Source: an uncultured Collinsella sp. (lineage in GTDB: Bacteria > Actinomycetota > Coriobacteriia > Coriobacteriales > Coriobacteriaceae). From it: a stretch of 14,732 nt of DNA. The DNA is taken from contig CAADSV010000014.1 of the NCBI GenBank assembly GCA_900751665.1, positions 1 through 14,732 on the forward strand. Direction: 5' to 3'. The translations under genes and the position numbers were made by a program. Below are positions 1 through 6,172 of the stretch, in pieces (the first letter of the stretch is position 1; the number at the start of each line of letters is the position of its first letter). The notes under the pieces are model-generated. The model saw only the letters and a list, made by a program, of their open reading frames with translations. It searched no databases and was not told the DNA's origin.

Positions 1-496
1 CGACCGTTCCCCCCCCCACCATTTGGCGCCGCGCATGCGCATAGTCGCCGGGGCGGTTGGGCTCGATGGCACCGGCCACAAAGACCCCCATATCGAGCGG
101 CGTCATGTCCCAGGCACCCACGGTGTGACGGTCGACAGCCTGGAAAACGGCCGGCGACAACTCGGGGAAAAGCTGCGGAAGCTCATAGGCGGCAACAGGG
201 CCATGCAAAAGCGGCGTCGCGGCAGAAGGAGAGCCGGCAATCTTAATGCCGTAATGCAGAGCGCGCGTGACCAGCTCGTCATCGGAAAGCACCTTGTCCC
301 AGTCGTGGATCAAGCCGGCGGCAGCGGCATCAAAGCGGTCGACGCCGTAGACCTCGGCCAGATGAAGTGCGGTCTCGGCAACACCCAGCGAATGCACATA
401 GCGCTTGCGCTTATCCTTCATGCGAACATCGAGCAGCTCTTGAATGCGCTTGAGCAGCGCGCGCTCATCGCCCTCAAACTGATCCTCTACCGACAA
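1..496 (-). CDS. yqeK: YqeK family HD-domain hydrolase (3' end outside window)
   Basis: Family members hydrolyse diadenosine tetraphosphate (Ap4A) symmetrically in the cytosol, and the gene usually follows nadD. About 165 codons are visible. The N-terminal helix leads into VHSLGVAETA with H35, then AGLIHDWDK with H64-D65, LLHGPVAAYE with H98, AVDRHTVG with H124, and AGAIEPNR at 141-148, all typical of YqeK. The expected aspartate of the usual AD-x-IEP motif is replaced by G142 (codon GGT). The reading frame is the same as nadD's, so the gene must start after that TGA. The TTG at 496 fits: it has GGGGG six bases upstream and gives a normal N-terminus, whereas the first in-frame ATG (421) would cut the first helix. 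The gap to nadD is 12 bases, which implies co-transcription. A nine-G run lies near the visible end. Identity is confident; activity is uncertain. Confidence 0.88.
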   Translation of the reverse strand, partial: MSVEDQFEGDERALLKRIQELLDVRMKDKRKRYVHSLGVAETALHLAEVYGVDRFDAAAAGLIHDWDKVLSDDELVTRALHYGIKIAGSPSAATPLLHGPVAAYELPQLFPELSPAVFQAVDRHTVGAWDMTPLDMGVFVAGAIEPNRPGDYAHARRQMVGGGTV

Positions 497-502
497 CGTA
501 GA

Positions 503-507
503 CCCCC
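503..507 (-). promoter_or_regulatory. Ribosome-binding site for yqeK (TTG start)
   Basis: GGGGG lies six bases upstream of the TTG at 496 and just after the nadD stop. It is the only purine-rich stretch near a usable start in this frame. It also contains an ATG (509-507), but that ATG opens a different frame which stops after 11 codons. Confidence 0.5.
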
Positions 508-508
508 A

Positions 509-1186
509 TCACTCAAAATCTTCTTGACCCAGATCGACATACAAACCGCGCTTGCGAATGTAGCCGAGCACAGACTCGCTCGTAAGATAGCGCACGCTCA
601 TGCCGCGGGCAACTCGCTTACGAATGTTCGTCGAGCTGATCGCCAGCGCCGGAATCTGAATATAGCGCACGTCGAACGGCAGCCCCGACTCTTTGATTCG
701 GGCACGCGCCGTATCGATATCAAAGCCCGGTCGCGTCGCCGCAATAAAGGTAGCAAGCTCAGCGATTCGTTCGGCATCATGCCAAGTCACAATATCGATA
801 ATCGCGTCGGCGCCCGTAATAAAGTAGAGCTTTACCTGCGGCGGGTAAAAGTCGCGAAGGGCATGAAGCGTATCGGCCGTATAGGTTACGCCCGGGCGGT
901 CGATCTCGAACCGGCTCGCCAAAAAGGCCGGGTTCGCGGCGGTGGCGAGGACCGTCATTGCATAACGTTCCTCGGCAGGCGTCACCGGCTTGTCAAGCTT
1001 AAAGGCAGGAGAGCCCGCCGGCATAAAGAGCACGGCGTCCAAGTCGAGCGACTCGCGCGCCTGCTCGGCGGTCACCAGGTGCCCGTAATGGATGGGATCA
1101 AAGGTGCCACCCATAATGCCGAGCCTAAACTCCTGCCCGTCCTCTAGAGGAAGCTCGGGCAGACCGATTCCACCGCGCAGCGACAT
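509..1186 (-). CDS. nadD: Nicotinate-nucleotide adenylyltransferase NadD
   Basis: NadD transfers AMP from ATP to nicotinate mononucleotide, giving deamido-NAD in the cytosolic NAD synthesis pathway. The 225-residue product has the nucleotidyltransferase signature GGTFDPIHYGH at residues 26-36, with the HxGH-type nucleotide-binding histidines. It also has FITGADAIIDIVTWHD in the middle and the C-terminal ISSTNIRKR motif that closes over ATP. The family core normally begins directly before the GGTFDP strand. Here about 20 extra residues precede it, and no ATG, GTG or TTG with a Shine-Dalgarno lies nearer the core, so the ATG at 1186 is kept. It begins three bases after the obgE stop, with GGAGG inside the end of obgE, so translation is probably coupled. 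yqeK follows after 12 bases. In many other actinobacteria other genes separate obg from nadD; here they are adjacent. Confidence 0.96.
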   Translation of the reverse strand: MSLRGGIGLPELPLEDGQEFRLGIMGGTFDPIHYGHLVTAEQARESLDLDAVLFMPAGSPAFKLDKPVTPAEERYAMTVLATAANPAFLASRFEIDRPGVTYTADTLHALRDFYPPQVKLYFITGADAIIDIVTWHDAERIAELATFIAATRPGFDIDTARARIKESGLPFDVRYIQIPALAISSTNIRKRVARGMSVRYLTSESVLGYIRKRGLYVDLGQEDFE

Positions 1187-1189
1187 GGC

Positions 1190-2656
1190 TTACTCGCCCT
1201 CCGAGGTCTCGGCATCGTCCGCGGCATCCACCGCATCGACAACCTCGACGCCCTCATCCGCAGCATCGGTCACGTCAATGGCCTCAACGGCAACGTCCTC
1301 GCCAGCATCCTCGAGCTCCTCGTACTCCGAGAAGTCCTCAGCGCCCTCAAAGTCAAAGGCGCGCTGGCAAATGCGGACCTCGTCGCCCGCACGGCAACCG
1401 GCCTTCTCGAGCGCGTCGTCAACACCCATACGCGCAAACTTATGCTGCAGGTAAATGACGGCTTCCTCATTTTCCCAGTCGGTCTGAATGACCATGCGCT
1501 CAATGGCACGACCGACCACGCGGAAGGCACCGGGCTCTTCCTGGACAATGCGGAAACGCTTCTCGCGCTGCAGACGGCGGCGCTCCCACTCCTCGTCGCG
1601 CAGATCGACCGGCTCATCAGCAACCGCCAGCTCGGCGCGAAGCTTAGCCACCTGCTCGCCCACGGCAAGCATCAGCGTGTTGAGGCCGGCGCCCGTAACA
1701 GCAGACACGGCAAAGAACATATGGCCATCGTCGAGCGCCGCACGCTTAAGGTCGGCAATCTTGTCAGCCGTGCCCGGCGCATCGCACTTGTTAGCGACGA
1801 CGATCTGCGGACGCTCCGAAAGCTCGGCGCCATACTGCTCGAGCTCGCGGTTGATGATGCGATAGTCCTCGACCGGATCGCGATCCTCAAAACCACCCGT
1901 CATATCGACGACGTGCATGATCAGGGCCGTACGCTCAATGTGGCGCAAGAACTGGTGACCCAGGCCCTTACCCTCGCTCGCGCCTTCGATAAGACCGGGG
2001 ACGTCAGCAACGACGTAAGAATATTCGCCGGCACGCACCATGCCGAGGTTCGGCACGAGCGTGGTAAACGGGTAGTCGGCAATCTTGGGGCGGGCGGCAC
2101 TCATGCGCGCAATGAGCGATGACTTACCCACCGAGGGAAAGCCCACAAGCGCGGCATCGGCCATAGGCTTCATCTCGAGCTCAATCCAGTGCTCCTCGGC
2201 CGGTTCGCCCAGCTGGGCGAACGCGGGCGCGCGGCGCACCGACGTCACAAAGTGCGTATTGCCGAGACCACCGGCGCCACCAGGAGCCACGACAACGCGC
2301 TCGCCATCATGCACCAGATCAGCAATCTCGAACATCGGGGTCTGCGTCTCGGGGTCGAGCTCGCGCACCACGGTACCCATAGGGACCTTGAGAATCAGGT
2401 CCTCGCCGCTCTTGCCGTTACGACGGGCACCCTGCCCGTGCGTGCCGCGCTCGGCGCGAAAGTGATGCTTAAAGCGGTAATCGATCAGCGAAGACAGCTG
2501 AGCATCGGCCTGGATGACGACATTGCCGCCACGACCGCCGTCGCCGCCATCGGGGCCGCCCTTGGGGACAAATGCCTCGCGCCTAAACGACATGCATCCG
2601 GCTCCGCCGTCGCCGCCGCACACGTTAATGCGGCTGATATCGGTGAACTGTGACAA
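1190..2656 (-). CDS. obgE: Obg family GTPase (ObgE/CgtA)
   Basis: Obg is a cytosolic GTPase that binds the 50S subunit and acts in ribosome assembly and stress signalling. The 488 residues show the glycine-rich Obg fold at about 1-160 (GGDGGAG, KGGPDGGDGGRGG). The G domain has G1 GFPSVGKSS at 172, TTLVPNLG at 198, DVPGLIEGA at 218, NKCD at 289 and SAVTG at 318. The OCT domain covers about 366-436. The last 50 residues (about 438-488) are rich in Asp, Glu, Ala and Val, a disordered acidic tail of the kind often found in actinobacterial Obg. The start is TTG at 2656, eight bases after a perfect AGGAGG, and it gives the expected N-terminus. A terminator-like hairpin ends three bases before that Shine-Dalgarno, so expression probably depends on read-through from rpmA or on a promoter not seen. 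nadD follows after three bases. Confidence 0.98.
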   Translation of the reverse strand: MSQFTDISRINVCGGDGGAGCMSFRREAFVPKGGPDGGDGGRGGNVVIQADAQLSSLIDYRFKHHFRAERGTHGQGARRNGKSGEDLILKVPMGTVVRELDPETQTPMFEIADLVHDGERVVVAPGGAGGLGNTHFVTSVRRAPAFAQLGEPAEEHWIELEMKPMADAALVGFPSVGKSSLIARMSAARPKIADYPFTTLVPNLGMVRAGEYSYVVADVPGLIEGASEGKGLGHQFLRHIERTALIMHVVDMTGGFEDRDPVEDYRIINRELEQYGAELSERPQIVVANKCDAPGTADKIADLKRAALDDGHMFFAVSAVTGAGLNTLMLAVGEQVAKLRAELAVADEPVDLRDEEWERRRLQREKRFRIVQEEPGAFRVVGRAIERMVIQTDWENEEAVIYLQHKFARMGVDDALEKAGCRAGDEVRICQRAFDFEGAEDFSEYEELEDAGEDVAVEAIDVTDAADEGVEVVDAVDAADDAETSEGE

Positions 2657-2664
2657 CAGAATCG

Positions 2665-2670
2665 CCTCCT
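2665..2670 (-). promoter_or_regulatory. Ribosome-binding site of obgE deciding a TTG start
   Basis: A perfect AGGAGG lies eight bases upstream of TTG at 2656. No ATG or GTG in frame lies nearer, and the Obg fold begins right after, so the TTG is well supported. The U-tract of the upstream hairpin ends only two to three bases before this site. Confidence 0.85.
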
Positions 2671-2672
2671 AC

Positions 2673-2715
2673 AAAAAGAGGGAGACCCTTGAATCCTAAA
2701 ACTCAAGTGCCTCCC
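2673..2715 (-). terminator. Terminator-like hairpin between rpmA and obgE (probable attenuator)
   Basis: In the RNA, GGGAGGCACTTGA (2715-2703) pairs with TCAAGGGTCTCCC (2692-2680). The stem is 13 positions long with one G-U pair and one A-G mismatch, around a 10-base loop. It is followed by UCUUUUU (2679-2673). This is the layout of an intrinsic terminator for the rplU-rpmA transcript. Because obgE, nadD and yqeK follow within a few bases and no promoter is obvious in the 84-base gap, partial read-through is likely. That would keep Obg well below ribosomal-protein levels. Confidence 0.75.
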
Positions 2716-2740
2716 ACATATGTGCTCTATGAAGGGTGAA

Positions 2741-2998
2741 TTACGCGTTCGCGAGCGGGCGTACGCTGACCCTGTGCTTGATACCCTTGTGGAACTCAAC
2801 GGTACCGTCGACCAGCGCGAACAGCGTGTCGTCCTTACCACGGCCAACGTTCTCACCCGGGTGGATGTGCGTGCCGTGCTGACGGACGAGAATCGTGCCC
2901 GTGGTTACCGTCTGGCCGGCATAGCGCTTCGTGCCAAGGCGCTGACCGCGGGAGTCACGGCCATTACGGGAGGAACCGAGTCCTTTTTTGTGTGCCAT
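2741..2998 (-). CDS. rpmA: 50S ribosomal protein L27
   Basis: L27 is a large-subunit protein whose flexible N-terminus reaches toward the peptidyl-transferase centre. The 85-residue product matches the family from end to end: MAHKKGLGSSRNGRDS at the start, RLGTKRYAGQ, then TILVRQHGTHIHPG and GRGKDDTLFA. The ATG at 2998 places AHKK directly after Met. There is therefore no cleavable N-terminal extension, and no prp (ysxB) cysteine-protease gene lies between rplU and rpmA, unlike Firmicutes. The gap to rplU is 33 bases, with a modest purine-rich site (AGAGTAGG) upstream. It is co-transcribed with rplU from the promoter near 3450-3477, and the hairpin at 2673-2715 follows its stop. Confidence 0.99.
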   Translation of the reverse strand: MAHKKGLGSSRNGRDSRGQRLGTKRYAGQTVTTGTILVRQHGTHIHPGENVGRGKDDTLFALVDGTVEFHKGIKHRVSVRPLANA

Positions 2999-3031
2999 TG
3001 TGTATACCTACTCTTTCGTTACGAGTGTAAT

Positions 3032-3406
3032 CTACTCGGCGACGGGAGCCTCGGCAACAGCCTCAGCCTCTGCCTTGACAGCCTTCTTGGCGCGGGAGGT
3101 AGCCTGAACCTTCACGATCTTCAGCTTGGTGAGCTGCTGACGGTGACCCTTCAGACGACGATAGCGCTTGCGCTTGTGGAACTTGAAGACCAGCTGCTTC
3201 TCGCCCTTGAACTGCTCAACGATCTGAGCGGTAACCTTGGCCTTGGCCAGCTTGTCGGGATCGGTGACGATCTTCTTACCATCGTTGAGGAAGATAACCG
3301 GCAGGGTGACCTTGTCGCCCTCATTGCCCTCAATCTTCTCGACGGTGATGACATCGTCGGTGGCGACCTTGTACTGCTTGCCGCCCGTGTTAACGATTGC
3401 GTACAT
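3032..3406 (-). CDS. rplU: 50S ribosomal protein L21
   Basis: L21 binds 23S rRNA in the large subunit. The start was set at the ATG at 3406, giving MYAIVNTGGKQYKV, the canonical N-terminus. An ATG seven codons upstream (3427) would add a non-family peptide and lies in the short leader, with no good Shine-Dalgarno; AAGG lies about ten bases before the chosen ATG. The product is 124 residues. The signature KRKRYRRLKGHRQQLTKLKI is present near residue 85-105. The protein is about 20 residues longer than the common 103-residue form because of an Ala/Glu/Lys-rich tail from about residue 108. It is the first gene after a strong sigma-A type promoter, and rpmA follows after 33 bases. Confidence 0.98.
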   Translation of the reverse strand: MYAIVNTGGKQYKVATDDVITVEKIEGNEGDKVTLPVIFLNDGKKIVTDPDKLAKAKVTAQIVEQFKGEKQLVFKFHKRKRYRRLKGHRQQLTKLKIVKVQATSRAKKAVKAEAEAVAEAPVAE

Positions 3407-3448
3407 GTTTACTTGCCCTTCATGCATCAGTTAGTGCAACAGTCGAAT

Positions 3449-3477
3449 ATAGTAGCAGGCGAAAATACCCCCGTCAA
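3449..3477 (-). promoter_or_regulatory. Sigma-A type promoter for rplU-rpmA
   Basis: TTGACG (3477-3472) and TACTAT (3454-3449) are separated by exactly 17 bases, and a TGC directly before the -10 gives an extended -10. The -35 box overlaps the TGA stop of the upstream radical-SAM-linked gene. Transcription would start near 3442, giving a leader of roughly 36 bases before the rplU ATG. This is the best promoter match in the window and suits a strongly expressed ribosomal-protein pair. Confidence 0.85.
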
Positions 3478-4286
3478 CGAGTATGTGGAGCAAATCCACA
3501 AGTTCGCACAGGTATGGGGCTGACGAGTCGGCCCTCGTCGTCCTCGCATGCTTGATTCTGACGCTCGACATCGTAGGAGCAGATGGTCACGAGGTCTTGC
3601 ATACCGGTAGAAACAATAGGTGCATCCACGCCCGGGGTCAAGCCCTGCAACAAAACATCAGCCGCAGAAAGCAAAATTTCCGGACGCATGGAGCCCTCGT
3701 TGTCGGCATGGGTGTCGAGCATGAGCACCAAATGGTCCGGGCGCTCCCCCGCCGTGAGCTCATAGCCAACGAGCGTGTGATCCAAATCCAAGCGCTTGCT
3801 CTTTTTGCCGCGCGCGTAGTCGATGCCATGGTCCGCGCGCAGCGTGTCGATCGCACGACGCACCTCATCGGCGCTTACGGGCGCCTCGGGGTCCAGATGC
3901 AGATCGATGCGATACGACAGGCGCGTGAGCTGCGCTGTCAACGCCGGCGTGCGCACGTCGATGTACGCCGCCTCGATGGGCGCCAGATCGGCCGGAGACG
4001 CCGCAGCCAGGCGCCCAAACGCCTCGTCGAGCGCCACGAACTCGGTCATAAACAGGTCATACCACTCGCAGGTCGACGACGTACCCACCGGCAGCGCCGA
4101 AGAGAAGCCCACGCGCATGTGCGGAGAGAAGCCCTGCGTGACGGCATAGGGAAGTCCCGCACGGCGCACGATGCGCTCAATGGTATGGATTACTTCGAGA
4201 TGGCCCAGGTACTTAAGGCGATCGCGCTTGCCATAGCGAACACGAAGCCTAAAGAGCGAGGGGTTGTCGGTCAGGCGCTCACTCAT
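3474..4286 (-). CDS. Radical SAM-linked protein, TIGR03936/DUF2344 family
   Basis: The family's biochemical role is unknown to me. It is found fused to, or directly downstream of, TIGR03960 radical-SAM proteins, and its N-terminal part is thought to bind RNA or a partner. The 270 residues begin with the family signature: RVRYGKRDRLKYLGHLEV at about 16-33, then GLPYAVTQGFSPHMRVGF and SSALPVG near 63-69. The middle is less conserved, and a polar tail of about 40 residues ends RTCGFAPHTR. The ATG at 4286 overlaps the upstream TGA as ATGA, so the pair is translationally coupled and probably made in equal amounts. Its stop codon is shared with the -35 box of the rplU promoter. The RNase E/G gene often seen at this point in other actinobacteria is absent here. 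Confidence 0.93.
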   Translation of the reverse strand: MSERLTDNPSLFRLRVRYGKRDRLKYLGHLEVIHTIERIVRRAGLPYAVTQGFSPHMRVGFSSALPVGTSSTCEWYDLFMTEFVALDEAFGRLAAASPADLAPIEAAYIDVRTPALTAQLTRLSYRIDLHLDPEAPVSADEVRRAIDTLRADHGIDYARGKKSKRLDLDHTLVGYELTAGERPDHLVLMLDTHADNEGSMRPEILLSAADVLLQGLTPGVDAPIVSTGMQDLVTICSYDVERQNQACEDDEGRLVSPIPVRTCGFAPHTR

Positions 4287-6160
4287 GCGCGATCACCCAT
4301 CAATACATTCTTGGCGTGGAGCGTGGGACAGATCCCGCAGCCGGTGCACGACGTGCGGGTGCAGTCGGGAGTCGTGACGCCCTCGAGCGAGCGACGGTAC
4401 TCGCGCTCGAGGAAGCCGCGCGTGCAGCCGGGGCTCACGTGCTCCCACGGCAGGCGCCAGTCCAACTCGTAGGGCAGGTGCACGAGCTCATTGAGGTCAA
4501 TGCCGTTTTTGGCAGCAGCCTCCTTCCAGTTCTCGAGCGAGAAATGCTCTACCCAGGCGTCAAAGCGAGAGCCCGAGCGCCAAGCGTCGATGATGACGGG
4601 CGTCATGTCACGACCGGCGCGGGACAGCGCGGCCTCGATGAGCGAGGTCTCGGCATCGTGGTAATGCACGCGGACGGCGCGGTTGCGAACGCTCGTGATA
4701 AGCAACTTCTGGCGACGCTTGACGTCGTCGTAGTCGAGCTGCGGGCACCACTGGAACGGCGTGGCAGCCTTGGGGATAAAGACCGAAACCGAGATCGACA
4801 CCGAGATCGAGCCGCGACGAGCCTTGGGCACCACGGAACGACCGAGCTCCAGCACGTGATCGGCCAGATTGGCGATGGCCACGATGTCCTCGTCGCGCTC
4901 GCCGGGAAGGCCCATCATAAAGTAGAGCTTCATGCGGTTCCAGCCGGCCTCGAAGGCCGCCTTGGCCGCACGGTCCAGGTCCTCCTCGGTCACGTTCTTG
5001 TTAATGATGTCGCGCATGCGCTGGCTGCCGGCCTCGGGCGCGAACGTCAGGCCGCCCTTCTTTTCGCCAGCAACCGACTCGGCCATATCCACGCCAAACG
5101 AATCCAGGCGCTGCGACGGAATAGACACGCGAATACCCGTATCCTCCAGGCGACGGTTGAGCCTGCCGAGCACGTCGCGAATGCAGGAGTGGTCGGTCGT
5201 GGAGAGCGAGGTCAGCGACACCTCGTCATAGCCGGTCTTTTCCAGACCCTGAATCACCGACGAGACGATCTGGTCGGCCGAGCGCTCGCGCACCGGGCGA
5301 TACGTCATGCCGGCCTGACAAAAACGACAGCCGCGGGCGCAGCCGCGCAGGATCTCGATAGACAGGCGGTCGTGAACCAGCTGCGCATAGGGCACGCACG
5401 ACTGCGACAGCGGATTCGTGGCGCCGAAATCCTCGACGACGCGCTTGTAGACCACGGTCGGCGCATCCTTGCCCTCACGCGGCACGGTGTAGCCATGCGG
5501 CGAGCAGGGCTCGTCGTGACGAACCTCATAGAGCGACGGCACGTAGTTGCCGGCAATGGATGCAAGCTGCTCGACAATCTGCGCGCGCGGGACCCCTTCG
5601 TCACGCAGGCGGCGATGCAGCTGGCAGGTCTCGAGCAGCGATTCCTCGCCCTCACCGATGAGGATGGCATCGAAGAAGGCCGCGTACGGCTCGGGGTTGT
5701 ACACCGAGGGGCCGCCGGCGATGATAATGGGGTCGTCCTCGGTGCGGTCAGCCGCTAACAGCGGAATACCAGCGAGGTCGAGTGCCTCGAGGAAGTTCGT
5801 CACCGCCATCTCGTGCGGCACATGCAGGCCGACGATATCAAACGAAGCAACCGGCGCTGCACCCTCGAGCGAGAGCAGCGGAATGCCTGCCTCGCGCATG
5901 GCGTCACCCATATCGGGCCACGGCACATAGCCGCGCTCGCAGGAGATGCCCTCGGCCTGGTTAAGGATGTTGTAGAGGATGGCGATGCCCTGATTGGGCA
6001 GACCGACCTCGTACACATCCGGGTAGATCAGGCAGCAACGGTAGTCGGCATCGGCCTTGGAAAGCGTGCCCCACTCGTGATCGATATAGCGGCTCGGTTT
6101 CTCGACCTTGGCGAGCAGCGGCTCAATTAAATGAAAACAGTCTTGGTATGCAACGCGCAA
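4283..6160 (-). CDS. B12-binding-like radical SAM protein, TIGR03960 family
   Basis: This is a radical SAM enzyme of unknown reaction, presumably acting with the TIGR03936 partner overlapping its 3' end. Residues about 40-180 look like the cobalamin-binding-type fold (LIYPDVYEVGLPNQG, IIIAGGPSVYNPEPYA, ILIGEGEESL). The core follows with ILRGCARGCRFCQAG, giving the CX3CX2C cluster C274/C278/C281, then FAPEAGSQRMR at 373-383 and KLYFMMGLPGE at 411-421. The C-terminus carries C600, C605, C608 and C611 (CX4CX2CX2C), a possible second Fe-S site. The start is TTG at 6160, seven bases after AGGGG that overlaps the stop of the previous gene; no ATG or GTG lies near the family N-terminus. A 12-base tandem repeat produces SISVSISVSV at 451-460. 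Length (625) is normal for the family. Confidence 0.94.
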   Translation of the reverse strand: MRVAYQDCFHLIEPLLAKVEKPSRYIDHEWGTLSKADADYRCCLIYPDVYEVGLPNQGIAILYNILNQAEGISCERGYVPWPDMGDAMREAGIPLLSLEGAAPVASFDIVGLHVPHEMAVTNFLEALDLAGIPLLAADRTEDDPIIIAGGPSVYNPEPYAAFFDAILIGEGEESLLETCQLHRRLRDEGVPRAQIVEQLASIAGNYVPSLYEVRHDEPCSPHGYTVPREGKDAPTVVYKRVVEDFGATNPLSQSCVPYAQLVHDRLSIEILRGCARGCRFCQAGMTYRPVRERSADQIVSSVIQGLEKTGYDEVSLTSLSTTDHSCIRDVLGRLNRRLEDTGIRVSIPSQRLDSFGVDMAESVAGEKKGGLTFAPEAGSQRMRDIINKNVTEEDLDRAAKAAFEAGWNRMKLYFMMGLPGERDEDIVAIANLADHVLELGRSVVPKARRGSISVSISVSVFIPKAATPFQWCPQLDYDDVKRRQKLLITSVRNRAVRVHYHDAETSLIEAALSRAGRDMTPVIIDAWRSGSRFDAWVEHFSLENWKEAAAKNGIDLNELVHLPYELDWRLPWEHVSPGCTRGFLEREYRRSLEGVTTPDCTRTSCTGCGICPTLHAKNVLMGDRA

Positions 6161-6167
6161 CGGAAAA

Positions 6168-6172
6168 CCCCT
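6168..6172 (-). promoter_or_regulatory. Ribosome-binding site deciding the TTG start of the TIGR03960 gene
   Basis: AGGGG lies seven bases before TTG at 6160 and includes the last bases of the upstream TAG stop, so translation of the two genes is probably coupled. Confidence 0.65.

Noticed and set aside
23..1147. 374-codon open frame on the + strand
   Set aside because: It runs across two independent minus-strand genes (yqeK and nadD) that show catalytic motifs, so it is an antisense shadow.
2983..2990. A-rich AAAAAAG stretch at the start of rpmA as a frameshift site
   Set aside because: It encodes the normal Lys-Lys of MAHKKG in L27. No alternative frame product or stimulatory structure is seen.
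2999..3031. prp (ysxB) protease gene between rplU and rpmA
   Set aside because: The gap is only 33 bases and L27 begins directly with AHKK, so neither protease nor cleavable extension is present.
3407..3442. L21 autoregulatory leader
   Set aside because: The predicted leader is about 36 bases and holds only a four-base TGCA pairing, too little for a convincing regulatory fold.
4283..4286. Possible frameshift splitting a fused TIGR03960-TIGR03936 protein
   Set aside because: The ATGA overlap is a standard coupled junction. Both proteins have complete ends and the two-gene form is common.
4316..5758. 480-codon open frame on the + strand
   Set aside because: It is antisense to the TIGR03960 gene, whose protein has full family motifs. 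The + frame product is rich in Arg/His/Ala/Leu with no recognisable domain and is explained by high-GC codon bias.
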